This document shows positions 1-6,332 of a DNA stretch of 10,940 nucleotides, one piece after another. The stretch is taken from NCBI GenBank assembly GCA_004211235.1, contig SEEY01000074.1, positions 1-10,940 of the forward strand, written 5' to 3'. Within the stretch, counting starts at the first letter, position 1, and the number at the start of each line of letters is the position of its first letter. The notes below the pieces were generated by a model that worked only from the letters and a program-made list of their open reading frames with translations, was not told the DNA's origin and ran no database searches. Position numbers and translations under genes: made by a program. This DNA comes from Rubrivivax sp. (lineage in GTDB: Bacteria > Pseudomonadota > Gammaproteobacteria > Burkholderiales > Burkholderiaceae).

Positions 1-2
1 AG

Positions 3-143
3 GATGGCAGCGCCTGGGACCATGAGCTGCTGGTGCAGCATGAGGCGGGCGGGTGGGTGACGGTCACGCTGACATTCAGCGCGTCGACCGAATTCGCCGC
101 GGCGTTTCAGGCGGCGTTCGGGAGTGACGAGTCTGACGATTGA
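3..143 (+). CDS. 3' end of an unrecognised gene (partial, cut by window edge)
   Basis: An open frame enters from the left edge and runs 46 codons to a TGA at 141-143. The visible tail has an alternating beta-like stretch (GGWVTVTLTFSA), then an Ala/Phe-rich helix-like segment (EFAAAFQAAFG), and ends in an acidic SDESDD tail. The amino-acid composition and GC-rich third positions look like real coding sequence. I do not recognise the family from this fragment and assign no function. It is convergent with the minus-strand metallopeptidase, whose stop lies 62 bases further on. The start and most of the protein are outside the window. Confidence 0.55.
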   Translation, partial: DGSAWDHELLVQHEAGGWVTVTLTFSASTEFAAAFQAAFGSDESDD

Positions 144-205
144 ATGGCGGTGGGCCCCCCGGGCAGTTCGCCAGGAGCAGACCCGGCCGCCCGGCGGCGC
201 CTGAT

Positions 206-1183
206 TCAGCCCTGCCCGGCGATGCGGCGAAGGGCGTCGAGGCTGCATTGCCGCACCTGCTCGCGCGGCATCGCGGCCAGCTGCTGCAGGCTCATTGTGC
301 GTGCCCAGTCGCGGGCCGCCAGCAGGCCGACGTAGTAGCCCGCGCGGGCGGGCCACTCGGCCGTCGCGCCCATCGAGAAGAAGCTGTTCAGCGTGGCGTC
401 GTCGGTGGCGTCGATGCGGTCGAGCATGGCCGCGGCCACGCGTGGCGCCACCCGCGGGCCATCGCGCAGCAGCACTTCGTCGTCCAGCAGCACGTGGCGC
501 AACGAGGCGCCCGGGTTGAGGTGCTCGCTGGCGTAGGTGGCGCCGCCCTCGATCCACAGGTTCACGTACACGGCCGGCTGCGCGTCCTGCGCCATGCCGG
601 CGTTCAGCTGGCCCTGGTAGCAATGGAACATCTCGTGCGAGAACAGCACGCTCAGATCGGCCCCGGCGCCGTGGTAGCGCACGATGCCGTCGGGCGCGAA
701 GAACAGAGGCAGGCCATCCGGGTGAGGTTCGAGGTGGGCATCGAAGCGGTCCATCGACGGCATCAGATGGACCGGCGAGCGCTGTGGGTCGAAGTCGGGC
801 AGGGCGGCGCGGAAGTCGGCGCGGTGGCGGCCGAGCTCGCGTTCAAGGCGGGCGTGCAGTGCACGCGTGTCCGCCGCGATGGCATCGAACCGCACCAGCC
901 AGCGGGCGATGGCGGGCTCGTCGGGTGGCTTGATGCCGGCCAGCCGGTAGGTCGCTTCATGCGGACCGAAGAACGCCCGCCGCAGATGCGCCGCACGCGC
1001 CGACGCGGACTCGCGCACGCTGGCGTCGTAGGCCCTCCAGAAATCCGGCATCAGGTCGATGGCGCCGGCCTTGACGTCTTCCGCCGCGCAGGCGGGTTGC
1101 AGATGCAGCGCCAACGGCAAGGCGCCAGCGGCATGCAGCCAGCGGCGGCGCGTCAAGTTGAGGCAGGCGGCGGGCAGGGGCAT
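206..1183 (-). CDS. Putative exported zinc metallopeptidase (HExxH, gluzincin-like)
   Basis: This 325-residue protein probably acts outside the cytoplasm as a zinc-dependent peptidase. Substrate and exact family are unknown; it resembles proteins annotated as DUF2268-like predicted Zn proteases. The N-terminus carries TRRRWLH (residues 11-17), matching the twin-arginine pattern, then a hydrophobic segment to about residue 30 and a likely signal-peptidase site after ACA (31-33). The active-site motif is HEMFH (183-187): H183 and H187 would bind zinc and E184 would be the catalytic base. WIEGGATYASE (210-220) supplies the probable third ligand, E212 or less likely E220. The ATG at 1183 is chosen because it places the Tat motif close to the N-terminus. 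The frame stays open to a GTG at 1282, which would add 33 residues that are themselves signal-like. Neither start has a clear ribosome binding site. About 520 bases separate it from the LysR gene, so it is probably transcribed separately from the sugar operon. Confidence 0.7.
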   Translation of the reverse strand: MPLPAACLNLTRRRWLHAAGALPLALHLQPACAAEDVKAGAIDLMPDFWRAYDASVRESASARAAHLRRAFFGPHEATYRLAGIKPPDEPAIARWLVRFDAIAADTRALHARLERELGRHRADFRAALPDFDPQRSPVHLMPSMDRFDAHLEPHPDGLPLFFAPDGIVRYHGAGADLSVLFSHEMFHCYQGQLNAGMAQDAQPAVYVNLWIEGGATYASEHLNPGASLRHVLLDDEVLLRDGPRVAPRVAAAMLDRIDATDDATLNSFFSMGATAEWPARAGYYVGLLAARDWARTMSLQQLAAMPREQVRQCSLDALRRIAGQG

Positions 1184-1347
1184 GCAGGTCAGTCTAGAAG
1201 AGAGCCTGGCCTGCGCTGCAGCGGCCAACGCCAGCAGCAGCAACGTGCCGCAACGCTCTGTCGGCGAAGGGCGGCGGTTCACCGGCTATTGGCACAGGCT
1301 CCGACCACTTGAGCCCCTGCGGCACCCAGCGTCTGCGCCCAGGAATC

Positions 1348-1374
1348 GTTGGGGTTCACTGCGTTCACCCCAAC
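1348..1374. repeat. REP-like palindrome (8-bp perfect stem)
   Basis: GTTGGGGT (1348-1355) and ACCCCAAC (1367-1374) are exact reverse complements around an 11-base loop. The minus-strand reading, with the flanking GTAG preceding GGTTGGGGT, matches from memory a widespread class of intergenic palindromes of the form GTAGGTTGGG...CCCAAC. Those are often discussed with REP/RAYT-type elements. Only one copy is in the window, so its dispersed nature is inferred, not seen. Confidence 0.55.
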
Positions 1375-1581
1375 CTACAACCCACAACCCTTGAGTTTTG
1401 TCTTGCTGATGAGCCCGGCGTGCAGCCGGCGTTAAGCGGCGTGAAGCTTCGATGGAGGGCGCTCGTCACAGGGACAGCAGCGAGAGCGCAGCGGTTCGCG
1501 TCTGCCCGAAACCATGCCGAGAGTTTTCGCGCGCCGTTCTTGGCGGCGCCGCGGTCGTGTGCGGTTCAGGGCCTCTTCTTT

Positions 1582-1617
1582 GGTGACTTTCTTCTGGCCC
1601 CGCAGAAGAAAGTTACC
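1582..1617. repeat. Long hairpin with 15-bp stem, probable dispersed intergenic repeat
   Basis: The left arm at 1582-1596 (GGTGACTTTCTTCTG) pairs with 1603-1617 (CAGAAGAAAGTTACC) around a 6-base loop, GCCCCG. Fourteen pairs are Watson-Crick. The remaining pair, G1585 with T1614, would be a G-U wobble in a plus-strand transcript but a C-A mismatch in a minus-strand one. There is no following T-run on either strand, so this is not a canonical intrinsic terminator, though it could impede or stabilise the 3' end of the LysR transcript 84 bases downstream of its stop. Read in frame, both strands give a peptide of the form G-x-FLLxxQKKVT. I recall such peptides from spurious small ORFs in Burkholderiales and Xanthomonadaceae intergenic repeats. 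Confidence 0.6.
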
Positions 1618-1623
1618 CGGCCG

Positions 1624-1640
1624 CCGGGGCGGACCCCCGG
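1624..1640. repeat. Small GC-rich hairpin beside the long hairpin
   Basis: CCGGGG (1624-1629) is complementary to CCCCGG (1635-1640) across a 5-base loop. It sits 6 bases from the long hairpin and is probably part of the same repeat unit. In GC-rich DNA such short stems occur by chance, so on its own the call is weak. Confidence 0.35.
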
Positions 1641-1700
1641 CAATGCAGCGAGCAGTCGAAACCTTCGTCAAAGCAACCGAACTCAATCGACGCAGAACGC

Positions 1701-2684
1701 TCAGTACAGATCCCGCGCCGCCAACCTCACCTCATGCAGCAACTGCCTCGCCCCCGGCGACATCAGGTGCCCTTCCCGCGTGATGATCCCGAACGCATCC
1801 ATGTGGCATGGCAGCTCAATCGGCAAGATCGCGAGCACATTCAGCGACGCGTAATAACGCGCCACCTCGACGGGCATCACATGCAGAGAATCCGTCTGCT
1901 GCAGCAGCGCCGTGATCAGCAGCAGCGCCGTCGTGTCGACGTTGTTGGCTGGCGGCTCCAGCTCCGCGCGGCGGAACATCAGCTCCCAGCGATGGCGCAA
2001 CACGCTGCCCACCGGCGGCAGGATCCAGGGCTGGTTGGCCAGGTCGGCCAGCTTGAGGTTGTCCGCCTTCAGCAGCGGATGGCCGACACGCGCCACCGCG
2101 CAGGCGGGCTCGACGGTCAGCTCCTCGTAGTGCATGCCGGCGGCGCCTTGCTCCTCGATGATGCGGCCGATCATGAAGTCCAGCTTGCCCCGCTGCAGCA
2201 TGTCCAGCAGCACCTTACTGCTGTCCATCTGCACGCCGATGCGCAGCCGCGGCGCCTGCAGCTTGATGCGCGAGATGGCGCGCGGCAGCAGGCCCATGGC
2301 GGGGGTCATGATGACGCCCACTTCCACCTGCCCGCTCAGGCCGTGCTTCAGCGCGACGATGTCCTCGTGCGCGGCCGACAACGAGGTCAGCGCCATGCGC
2401 GCGTGGCGGATCATGGTCTCGCCGTAGAGCGTGGGCTCCATGCCGCGTGGATGGCGCTCGAAGAGCTTCACGTCCAGCATGTCCTCCAGGTCCTTCAGCT
2501 GCTTGGACGCGGCCGGCTGCGTCATGCAGAGGACTTCGGCGGCGCGGTGGATGTTGCGCTCGTCGTCCAGCGCGATCAGCAGCAGCAGCTGGCGCGTCTT
2601 CAGGCGCGCGCGAAGGAACCAGTTGGGGTTGGGGCTGGCATCCGTCAGGCCGCCGTGGTCGTCATCGTCGTCTTCGCGGGCCAT
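1701..2684 (-). CDS. LysR-family transcriptional regulator, GbpR-like
   Basis: This 327-residue protein is a DNA-binding regulator, probably sensing a sugar or sugar-derived ligand. A winged helix-turn-helix spans about residues 28-87, with the hallmark AAEVLCMTQPAASKQLKDLE and LFERHPRGMEPT segments. The rest, from about residue 110, is a LysR substrate-binding domain (starting near GQVEVGV). The style of the N-terminal domain recalls GbpR of Agrobacterium and Azospirillum, which controls uptake of galactose- and arabinose-type sugars. That assignment is by memory of family sequences. The ATG at 2684 is supported by AGAGGA 6 bases upstream. Seventeen bases separate it from the stop of the FadR-type gene, so it is probably the last gene of the operon. 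An odd feature is the roughly 25-residue N-terminal extension, which begins with EDDDDD (4-9). No second operon lies divergent to it, as would be usual for an autoregulated LysR gene. Confidence 0.88.
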   Translation of the reverse strand: MAREDDDDDHGGLTDASPNPNWFLRARLKTRQLLLLIALDDERNIHRAAEVLCMTQPAASKQLKDLEDMLDVKLFERHPRGMEPTLYGETMIRHARMALTSLSAAHEDIVALKHGLSGQVEVGVIMTPAMGLLPRAISRIKLQAPRLRIGVQMDSSKVLLDMLQRGKLDFMIGRIIEEQGAAGMHYEELTVEPACAVARVGHPLLKADNLKLADLANQPWILPPVGSVLRHRWELMFRRAELEPPANNVDTTALLLITALLQQTDSLHVMPVEVARYYASLNVLAILPIELPCHMDAFGIITREGHLMSPGARQLLHEVRLAARDLY

Positions 2685-2690
2685 GGTCTG

Positions 2691-2696
2691 TCCTCT
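2691..2696 (-). promoter_or_regulatory. Ribosome binding site of the LysR gene
   Basis: AGAGGA lies 6 bases before the ATG at 2684 in the short gap after the FadR-type gene. It is a good Shine-Dalgarno match and decides the start that includes the acidic N-terminal extension. Confidence 0.65.
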
Positions 2697-2704
2697 ACTT
2701 GTGT

Positions 2705-3487
2705 TCAGGCGAGATTGACGCGGCCGTCTTCGGCCAGCACGGTACTGAGGTCGTCACCCGTCTCTTCCAGCTGCACCAGCGTCGCCTGGCGCGCGCCGAG
2801 CGAATCGCGGGCCTGCAGCGCGGTCAGGATGGCCTTGTGGCGCGGCAGCGAGAGGTCGTGCGTGTTGGGCAGCTGGCTCGACAGGATGATCGACTCGCGC
2901 AGCGCCAGCGACAGCATGTTGCCGATGTAGGCCAGCAGGTCGTTGCCCGTGGCCTCGGCAATGCGGCGGTGGAAGGCCAGGTCGGGTTCCAGCAGCTCCT
3001 CGGTCGTGCTCGCGGCGGCCATGCCTTCGTAGGCGGTGGCAATGCCGCGCAGCTGCTCTTCGGTGGCGGAGCGGGCAGCGAGCGCCGCGGCGGCGGGTTC
3101 GAAGATGCGGCGCACCTCCAGCAGCGTCAGCACGAAGTCGCGCTGCGGCTGGGCCTGGATGAGCCAGTACAGCACGTCGGGGTCGAGCATGTGCCATTCA
3201 TTGCGCGGCCGCACGATGGCGCCGGCCCGCTGGCGCGACACCACCAGCCCCTTGGCGACCAGCACGCGCACCGCCTCGCGCAGCACCGGCCGGCTGATCT
3301 CGAAGCGCTCCAGCAGCTGCGCCTCGGGCGGCAGCTTGTCGCCCGGCTGCAACTGGCCGCCGACGATGGACAGGCCCAACTCGCGCACGATGCGGCCATG
3401 CTGGCTCTTGCCCTCGGTCTGGGCGCTGTAGGTGGAGTGGTCCGCTCGGGTTCTCATGGGCGCCTGGCCGGTCAGCAAAGCCTTCAT
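2705..3487 (-). CDS. GntR-family regulator, FadR/FCD subgroup
   Basis: This 260-residue protein is a likely repressor of the sugar operon. A GntR winged helix occupies about residues 28-95, with GRIVRELGLSIVGGQLQPGD, LPPEAQLLERFEISRPVLRE and the wing GLVVSRQRAGAIV. An all-helical FCD ligand domain follows from about 115 to 250. FCD domains usually hold a metal with an Asp and three His. Here D169 and H173 (DLAFH) and H217 (PRHKAI) are present, but the position expected 22 residues later is Q239 (LVQLEE) instead of His. The gene begins with an ATG overlapping the GH97 stop by one base (TAATG), which points to translational coupling. An internal ATG at 3457 (residue 11) is an alternative, because the helix-turn-helix starts well after it. 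The inducer is unknown. In Proteobacteria many relatives sit in pentose, uronate or galactoside gene clusters, which fits this context. Confidence 0.87.
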   Translation of the reverse strand: MKALLTGQAPMRTRADHSTYSAQTEGKSQHGRIVRELGLSIVGGQLQPGDKLPPEAQLLERFEISRPVLREAVRVLVAKGLVVSRQRAGAIVRPRNEWHMLDPDVLYWLIQAQPQRDFVLTLLEVRRIFEPAAAALAARSATEEQLRGIATAYEGMAAASTTEELLEPDLAFHRRIAEATGNDLLAYIGNMLSLALRESIILSSQLPNTHDLSLPRHKAILTALQARDSLGARQATLVQLEETGDDLSTVLAEDGRVNLA

Positions 3488-5382
3488 TATCGAAAGCGGG
3501 CGACGAAGCCGCCCTTGGGCGCCAGCGTCACCCTGGCGGCGGGCGCCGCGAGCCTGCCCTCAGTGAAGTCGCGCGGGCCCGCGCCGTCGCTAATGAGCTG
3601 GCCCTCACGCTGGCCCAGCCAGGCGAGGTCGAGCTGCACGTCACGCGCTTGGTGGTCGGCATTCAGCCCGGCGATGAACCACCGCTTGCCGGCGCGCCGC
3701 GCCACCACGACGAACCTGCCGGGCTCGCCGTCGAGGAAGCGCACTTCGTCCCAGTGGCGCGGCAGCTCGCGCAGCAGACCCTTCACGTAGGCCGGCACGG
3801 TGGCCATGCCCTCGGGCGTCTCGGCGTAGTGCTGGATGCCGGACAGGAACAGCACGCTCTCGGCCAGCTCGAAGCCGTTGCGCGTCGTCCGCTTGATCTT
3901 GGGGATGTCGCCGAACACCATGGGCGTGAAGTCCATGGGGTCGAACAGGTTGCGCGTGAACGGCAGCATCGCCGCATGCGTGGCGACAGCGTCCTCGTCT
4001 TCCTGCGTGAAGGTCGTGAACTCCAGGCCCCGCACCGCCTCCATCGTCATCAGGTTGGGATAGGTGCGGGCCCAGCCGCGCGGCAGCGTGGCGCCGTGGA
4101 AATTCATCAGCAAGCCGGCCGCTGCCGATTCCTTCAGCAACGCCACGTAATAGGCCTGCATGGAGGCGCCGTCGCCACCGAAGAAGTCCACCTTCAGGCC
4201 GGCCACGCCCATGGCCTTGAGGCGCGCGAACTCGCGTTGCCGGGCCGCCGCGGTGAGCAGCGCATTTCGCGGTGTCTGGGGGGCGTCGTTCCAGTCGCCC
4301 GCGGAGTTGTACCAGGCCAGCAGGCCGACGCCCTTGCTGCGGCCGTAGTCGGCCAGTGCCTTCATCTTGTCATCGCCGATCTGGCGGTCCCATTCGGCAT
4401 CCACCAGCGTGTAGTTCCAGTGCATGTCGGCGGCGTAGTCGATGAAGCGCTTCTGCACGTCGAAGACGGTGGCCTCGTCCTTCAGCAGTGCCCAGCTCCA
4501 GGACGCATGGCCGGGCTTGAGCTTGCGCTTGTCGAAGGGGATGGCCGGCGCGGCGAGGTCGGTGCCGAGGGTCGATTCCATGACCGTCTTCAGCGGGCCG
4601 ATGGCCAGCACGCGCCAGGGCGTCGTCAGGGGCCCGGTCACGTCCGCCAGCGCCTGGCCACCGGTGAAGACCTCGCTCGGTTCAGGCAGGCCGATGCGGT
4701 AGGTGCCGCCGGCCGAATCGGCTTGCAGGCGCGATGCGTGGAACCGGCCGTCCATGCCGGCTTCGGTCAGCGCCACCCAGTTGTCGCCGCTGCGGAACAG
4801 CGCGGGGAAGACCCAGCCGGCCGGCATCGGCGACGGCGTGCCGACGGCGATGTCCACCTGGTAGTGCTCTTCGTAGGAGGGGTTGGTGCGGCTCCAGCCC
4901 GACTTGGCGGTCGCCATGGGCTGCAGCCAGGCGCGCGCCTCGGCCGGGAAGGCAAAGCTCGTCAGCTCATCCTTGAACTGCTTGCGGCCAGACCCCTCCA
5001 CCGTGTAGCGCAGCGCCAGGCCGTCGTTGGAGGCGCGCAGGGTCAGCACGAGCTGCTGCCCGGCCGCATTCGCGACGGTGAAGCGCTGCTCGTTCGCACG
5101 GTAGTCGATGCGGCTCTTCTTGCCGGCCGCCAGCGCGTACTGCTCGCGGTGAGCCTTCACTGGCGAGGTGGCGACGAGCTTGAGGCCGTTGGCGAAATCG
5201 CCCTGTTCCAGCACCAGGCCCAGGCGCGAGGCCAGCAGCACCGGCTGGCCGGCGCGCTGTACCGTGTAGACAAGCTGCTGCTCGGCGTTCACCGACACGT
5301 CGACCACGATCTGGCCGTCGGGGCTGTTCAGCGCGTGAGCCAGGGCGGGCAGGGCGAGCAGGAGCGAGGCGATGAGGCGCAT
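3487..5382 (-). CDS. GH97 glycoside hydrolase, retaining subgroup (alpha-galactosidase or beta-L-arabinopyranosidase)
   Basis: This 631-residue protein is a full-length GH97 enzyme. Residues 1-16 form a Sec signal peptide (MRLIASLLLALPALAHA), so it acts in the periplasm or beyond. The N-terminal beta-sandwich (about 18-270) starts with SPDGQIVVDV. The (beta/alpha)8 barrel follows (about 285-530, from HASWSWALLKDEA), then a C-terminal beta domain. GLKVDFFGGD (395-404) places an Asp, D399, where the retaining GH97 enzymes have their nucleophile; the inverting SusB-type enzymes lack it. In MEAVRGLEF (447-455), E454 is the candidate acid/base and E448 a calcium ligand, judged by spacing from remembered GH97 structures. 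Known retaining members cleave alpha-galactosides, and one is reported with beta-L-arabinopyranosidase activity. The arabinofuranosidase neighbours make the latter attractive. The start is ATG 5382, with a weak GAGA upstream. A GTG at 5394 would overlap the GH43 stop by 4 bases and add MRTT. Confidence 0.85.
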   Translation of the reverse strand: MRLIASLLLALPALAHALNSPDGQIVVDVSVNAEQQLVYTVQRAGQPVLLASRLGLVLEQGDFANGLKLVATSPVKAHREQYALAAGKKSRIDYRANEQRFTVANAAGQQLVLTLRASNDGLALRYTVEGSGRKQFKDELTSFAFPAEARAWLQPMATAKSGWSRTNPSYEEHYQVDIAVGTPSPMPAGWVFPALFRSGDNWVALTEAGMDGRFHASRLQADSAGGTYRIGLPEPSEVFTGGQALADVTGPLTTPWRVLAIGPLKTVMESTLGTDLAAPAIPFDKRKLKPGHASWSWALLKDEATVFDVQKRFIDYAADMHWNYTLVDAEWDRQIGDDKMKALADYGRSKGVGLLAWYNSAGDWNDAPQTPRNALLTAAARQREFARLKAMGVAGLKVDFFGGDGASMQAYYVALLKESAAAGLLMNFHGATLPRGWARTYPNLMTMEAVRGLEFTTFTQEDEDAVATHAAMLPFTRNLFDPMDFTPMVFGDIPKIKRTTRNGFELAESVLFLSGIQHYAETPEGMATVPAYVKGLLRELPRHWDEVRFLDGEPGRFVVVARRAGKRWFIAGLNADHQARDVQLDLAWLGQREGQLISDGAGPRDFTEGRLAAPAARVTLAPKGGFVARFR

Positions 5383-5390
5383 GGTCGTTC

Positions 5391-6332
5391 TCACAGGGAA
5401 TAGGGGCCGTCGGCGACAGGCGTGCCGAAGTCGGGGAAGCCGTCGTCGCGCCAGCCGAAGGCCTGCACGCGGGCATGGCGGTTGGGGTCGTTGAGGGGGT
5501 CGCCGACGATGTCGCGGTAGCTGCGGGCGTGATAGACCAGCAGGTCGGTCTTGCCGTCCGGTGTCGTCGTGAAGCTGTTGTGGCCGGGCCCGAACTGGCT
5601 TGCGGCCTCATGCGTGCAGAACACCGGCGTGGGCGACTTGTGCCAGCTCAGCGGGTCGAGCAGGTCGGCGTTCTCGTCGGCCCACAGCAGGCCCATGCAG
5701 TAGTTGGCGTCGGTCGCGGCGGCCGAGTAGGCGATGAAGATTCGGCCATGGCGCTTGAGCAGCGCGGGGCCCTCGTTGACGCAGAAGCCGATGCGCTCCC
5801 AGGGCTGGTCCGGCCGGGTGATGCAGACCGGCGCCGTCTTCAATGTCCACGGATTGGTCAGTTCGGCCAGGTAGAGATTGCTCTCGGTGGGCGGGCTCTT
5901 CTGCGCCCAGCAGAGGTAGCGGCGGCCGTTGTGCTCGAAGGGTGTCGCGTCGAGCGAGAAGCCTTCCTCCGGCGTGGCGATCTGGCCGCGCTCCACCCAG
6001 GGGTCGCGCATCGGGTCGTCGCCTGCGCATTCGAGGACGTACATGCGCAGCTTCCAGATGTCGTCGCGCTCGGCCGCCGCGAAGTAGACATACCAGCGGC
6101 CGGCTATGCGGTGCAGCTCCGGCGCCCAGACATGAAAGCTCGCCGGGCCGCTGTCATGCGCGCGCCAGATCACTTTCGTCGCCGCGGCGGCGAGGGCGGC
6201 GAGGCTGTCGGCACAGCGGATCTCGATGGCGTCGTAGGCAGGCACGGACGCGGTGAACCAGTAGCGGCCGTCGACCCGGCTGAGGTGCGGGTCGGCCCGC
6301 TGTTCGATGAGGGGGTTGTGCCAGGCGTTCAT
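5391..6332 (-). CDS. GH43 glycoside hydrolase, probable alpha-L-arabinofuranosidase
   Basis: This 313-residue protein is a single-domain five-bladed beta-propeller of family GH43, with no signal peptide and therefore cytoplasmic. It likely removes arabinose (less likely xylose) from imported oligosaccharides. The three expected catalytic residues are visible: base D14 in RADPHL near the N-terminus, pKa-tuning D128 in FSLDATPFEHNG, and general acid E187 in FCVNEGPALL. WFTASVPAYDAIEI (25-38) and HVWAPELH (67-74) are typical of a GH43 group annotated as arabinofuranosidase. I cannot fix the subfamily number. The ATG at 6332 overlaps the GH51 stop by 4 bases (ATGA). The frame is open further upstream, but family alignment requires the catalytic Asp close to the start. 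No ribosome binding site is seen, so translation probably depends on coupling. No accessory carbohydrate-binding domain is present. Confidence 0.88.
   Translation of the reverse strand: MNAWHNPLIEQRADPHLSRVDGRYWFTASVPAYDAIEIRCADSLAALAAAATKVIWRAHDSGPASFHVWAPELHRIAGRWYVYFAAAERDDIWKLRMYVLECAGDDPMRDPWVERGQIATPEEGFSLDATPFEHNGRRYLCWAQKSPPTESNLYLAELTNPWTLKTAPVCITRPDQPWERIGFCVNEGPALLKRHGRIFIAYSAAATDANYCMGLLWADENADLLDPLSWHKSPTPVFCTHEAASQFGPGHNSFTTTPDGKTDLLVYHARSYRDIVGDPLNDPNRHARVQAFGWRDDGFPDFGTPVADGPYSL

Larger units (their letters stand above)
1184..1700. other. Non-coding interval with dispersed-repeat-like palindromes
   Basis: I see no convincing gene in these 517 bases. Open frames exist on both strands, but their translations are Arg/Ser/Ala-rich and resemble no family I know. 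The stretch contains a REP-like palindrome (1348-1374), a direct repeat of CCGGCGT (1415-1421 and 1426-1432), a 10-bp perfect palindrome GCGGCGCCGC (1543-1552), a long hairpin (1582-1617) and a shorter GC hairpin (1624-1640). The last 99 bases, 1184-1282, may instead be an N-terminal extension of the metallopeptidase. The interval must also hold the promoter of that gene, but I could not pick out credible -35/-10 boxes. No T-run follows any hairpin in the sense of the LysR transcript, so no standard intrinsic terminator is visible for the operon. Confidence 0.6.

Noticed and set aside
186..198. GCCGC-CCG-GCGGC hairpin between the convergent genes as a bidirectional terminator
   Set aside because: The stem is only 5 bp in very GC-rich DNA and no T-run follows on either strand.
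1415..1432. CCGGCGT direct repeat as an operator or attachment site
   Set aside because: Seven-base GC repeats at this spacing are expected by chance here, and no integrase or nearby promoter supports such a role.
1582..1617. The long hairpin as a standard rho-independent terminator of the operon
   Set aside because: The minus-strand sequence after the stem is purine-rich with no T-run, and the stem is AT-rich rather than GC-rich at its base. I list it as a repeat instead.
1432..1686. Minus-strand open frame of 84 codons in the intergenic interval
   Set aside because: Its only distinctive segment is the hairpin-encoded FLLRGQKKVT. The remainder is Arg-rich low-complexity peptide without family resemblance.
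1309..1854. Plus-strand open frame of 181 codons spanning the intergenic interval and the LysR 3' end
   Set aside because: It runs antisense into the well-supported LysR gene, crosses both palindromes, has no ribosome binding site and shows no recognisable domain. It is best explained by the repeat and GC-rich composition.
1734..5403. Very long plus-strand open frames opposite the LysR, GntR and GH97 genes (for example 3649-5403)
   Set aside because: They are antisense shadows caused by high third-position GC. Their translations are His/Gln/Arg/Gly-rich and match no family, whereas the minus-strand proteins have complete catalytic and DNA-binding motifs.
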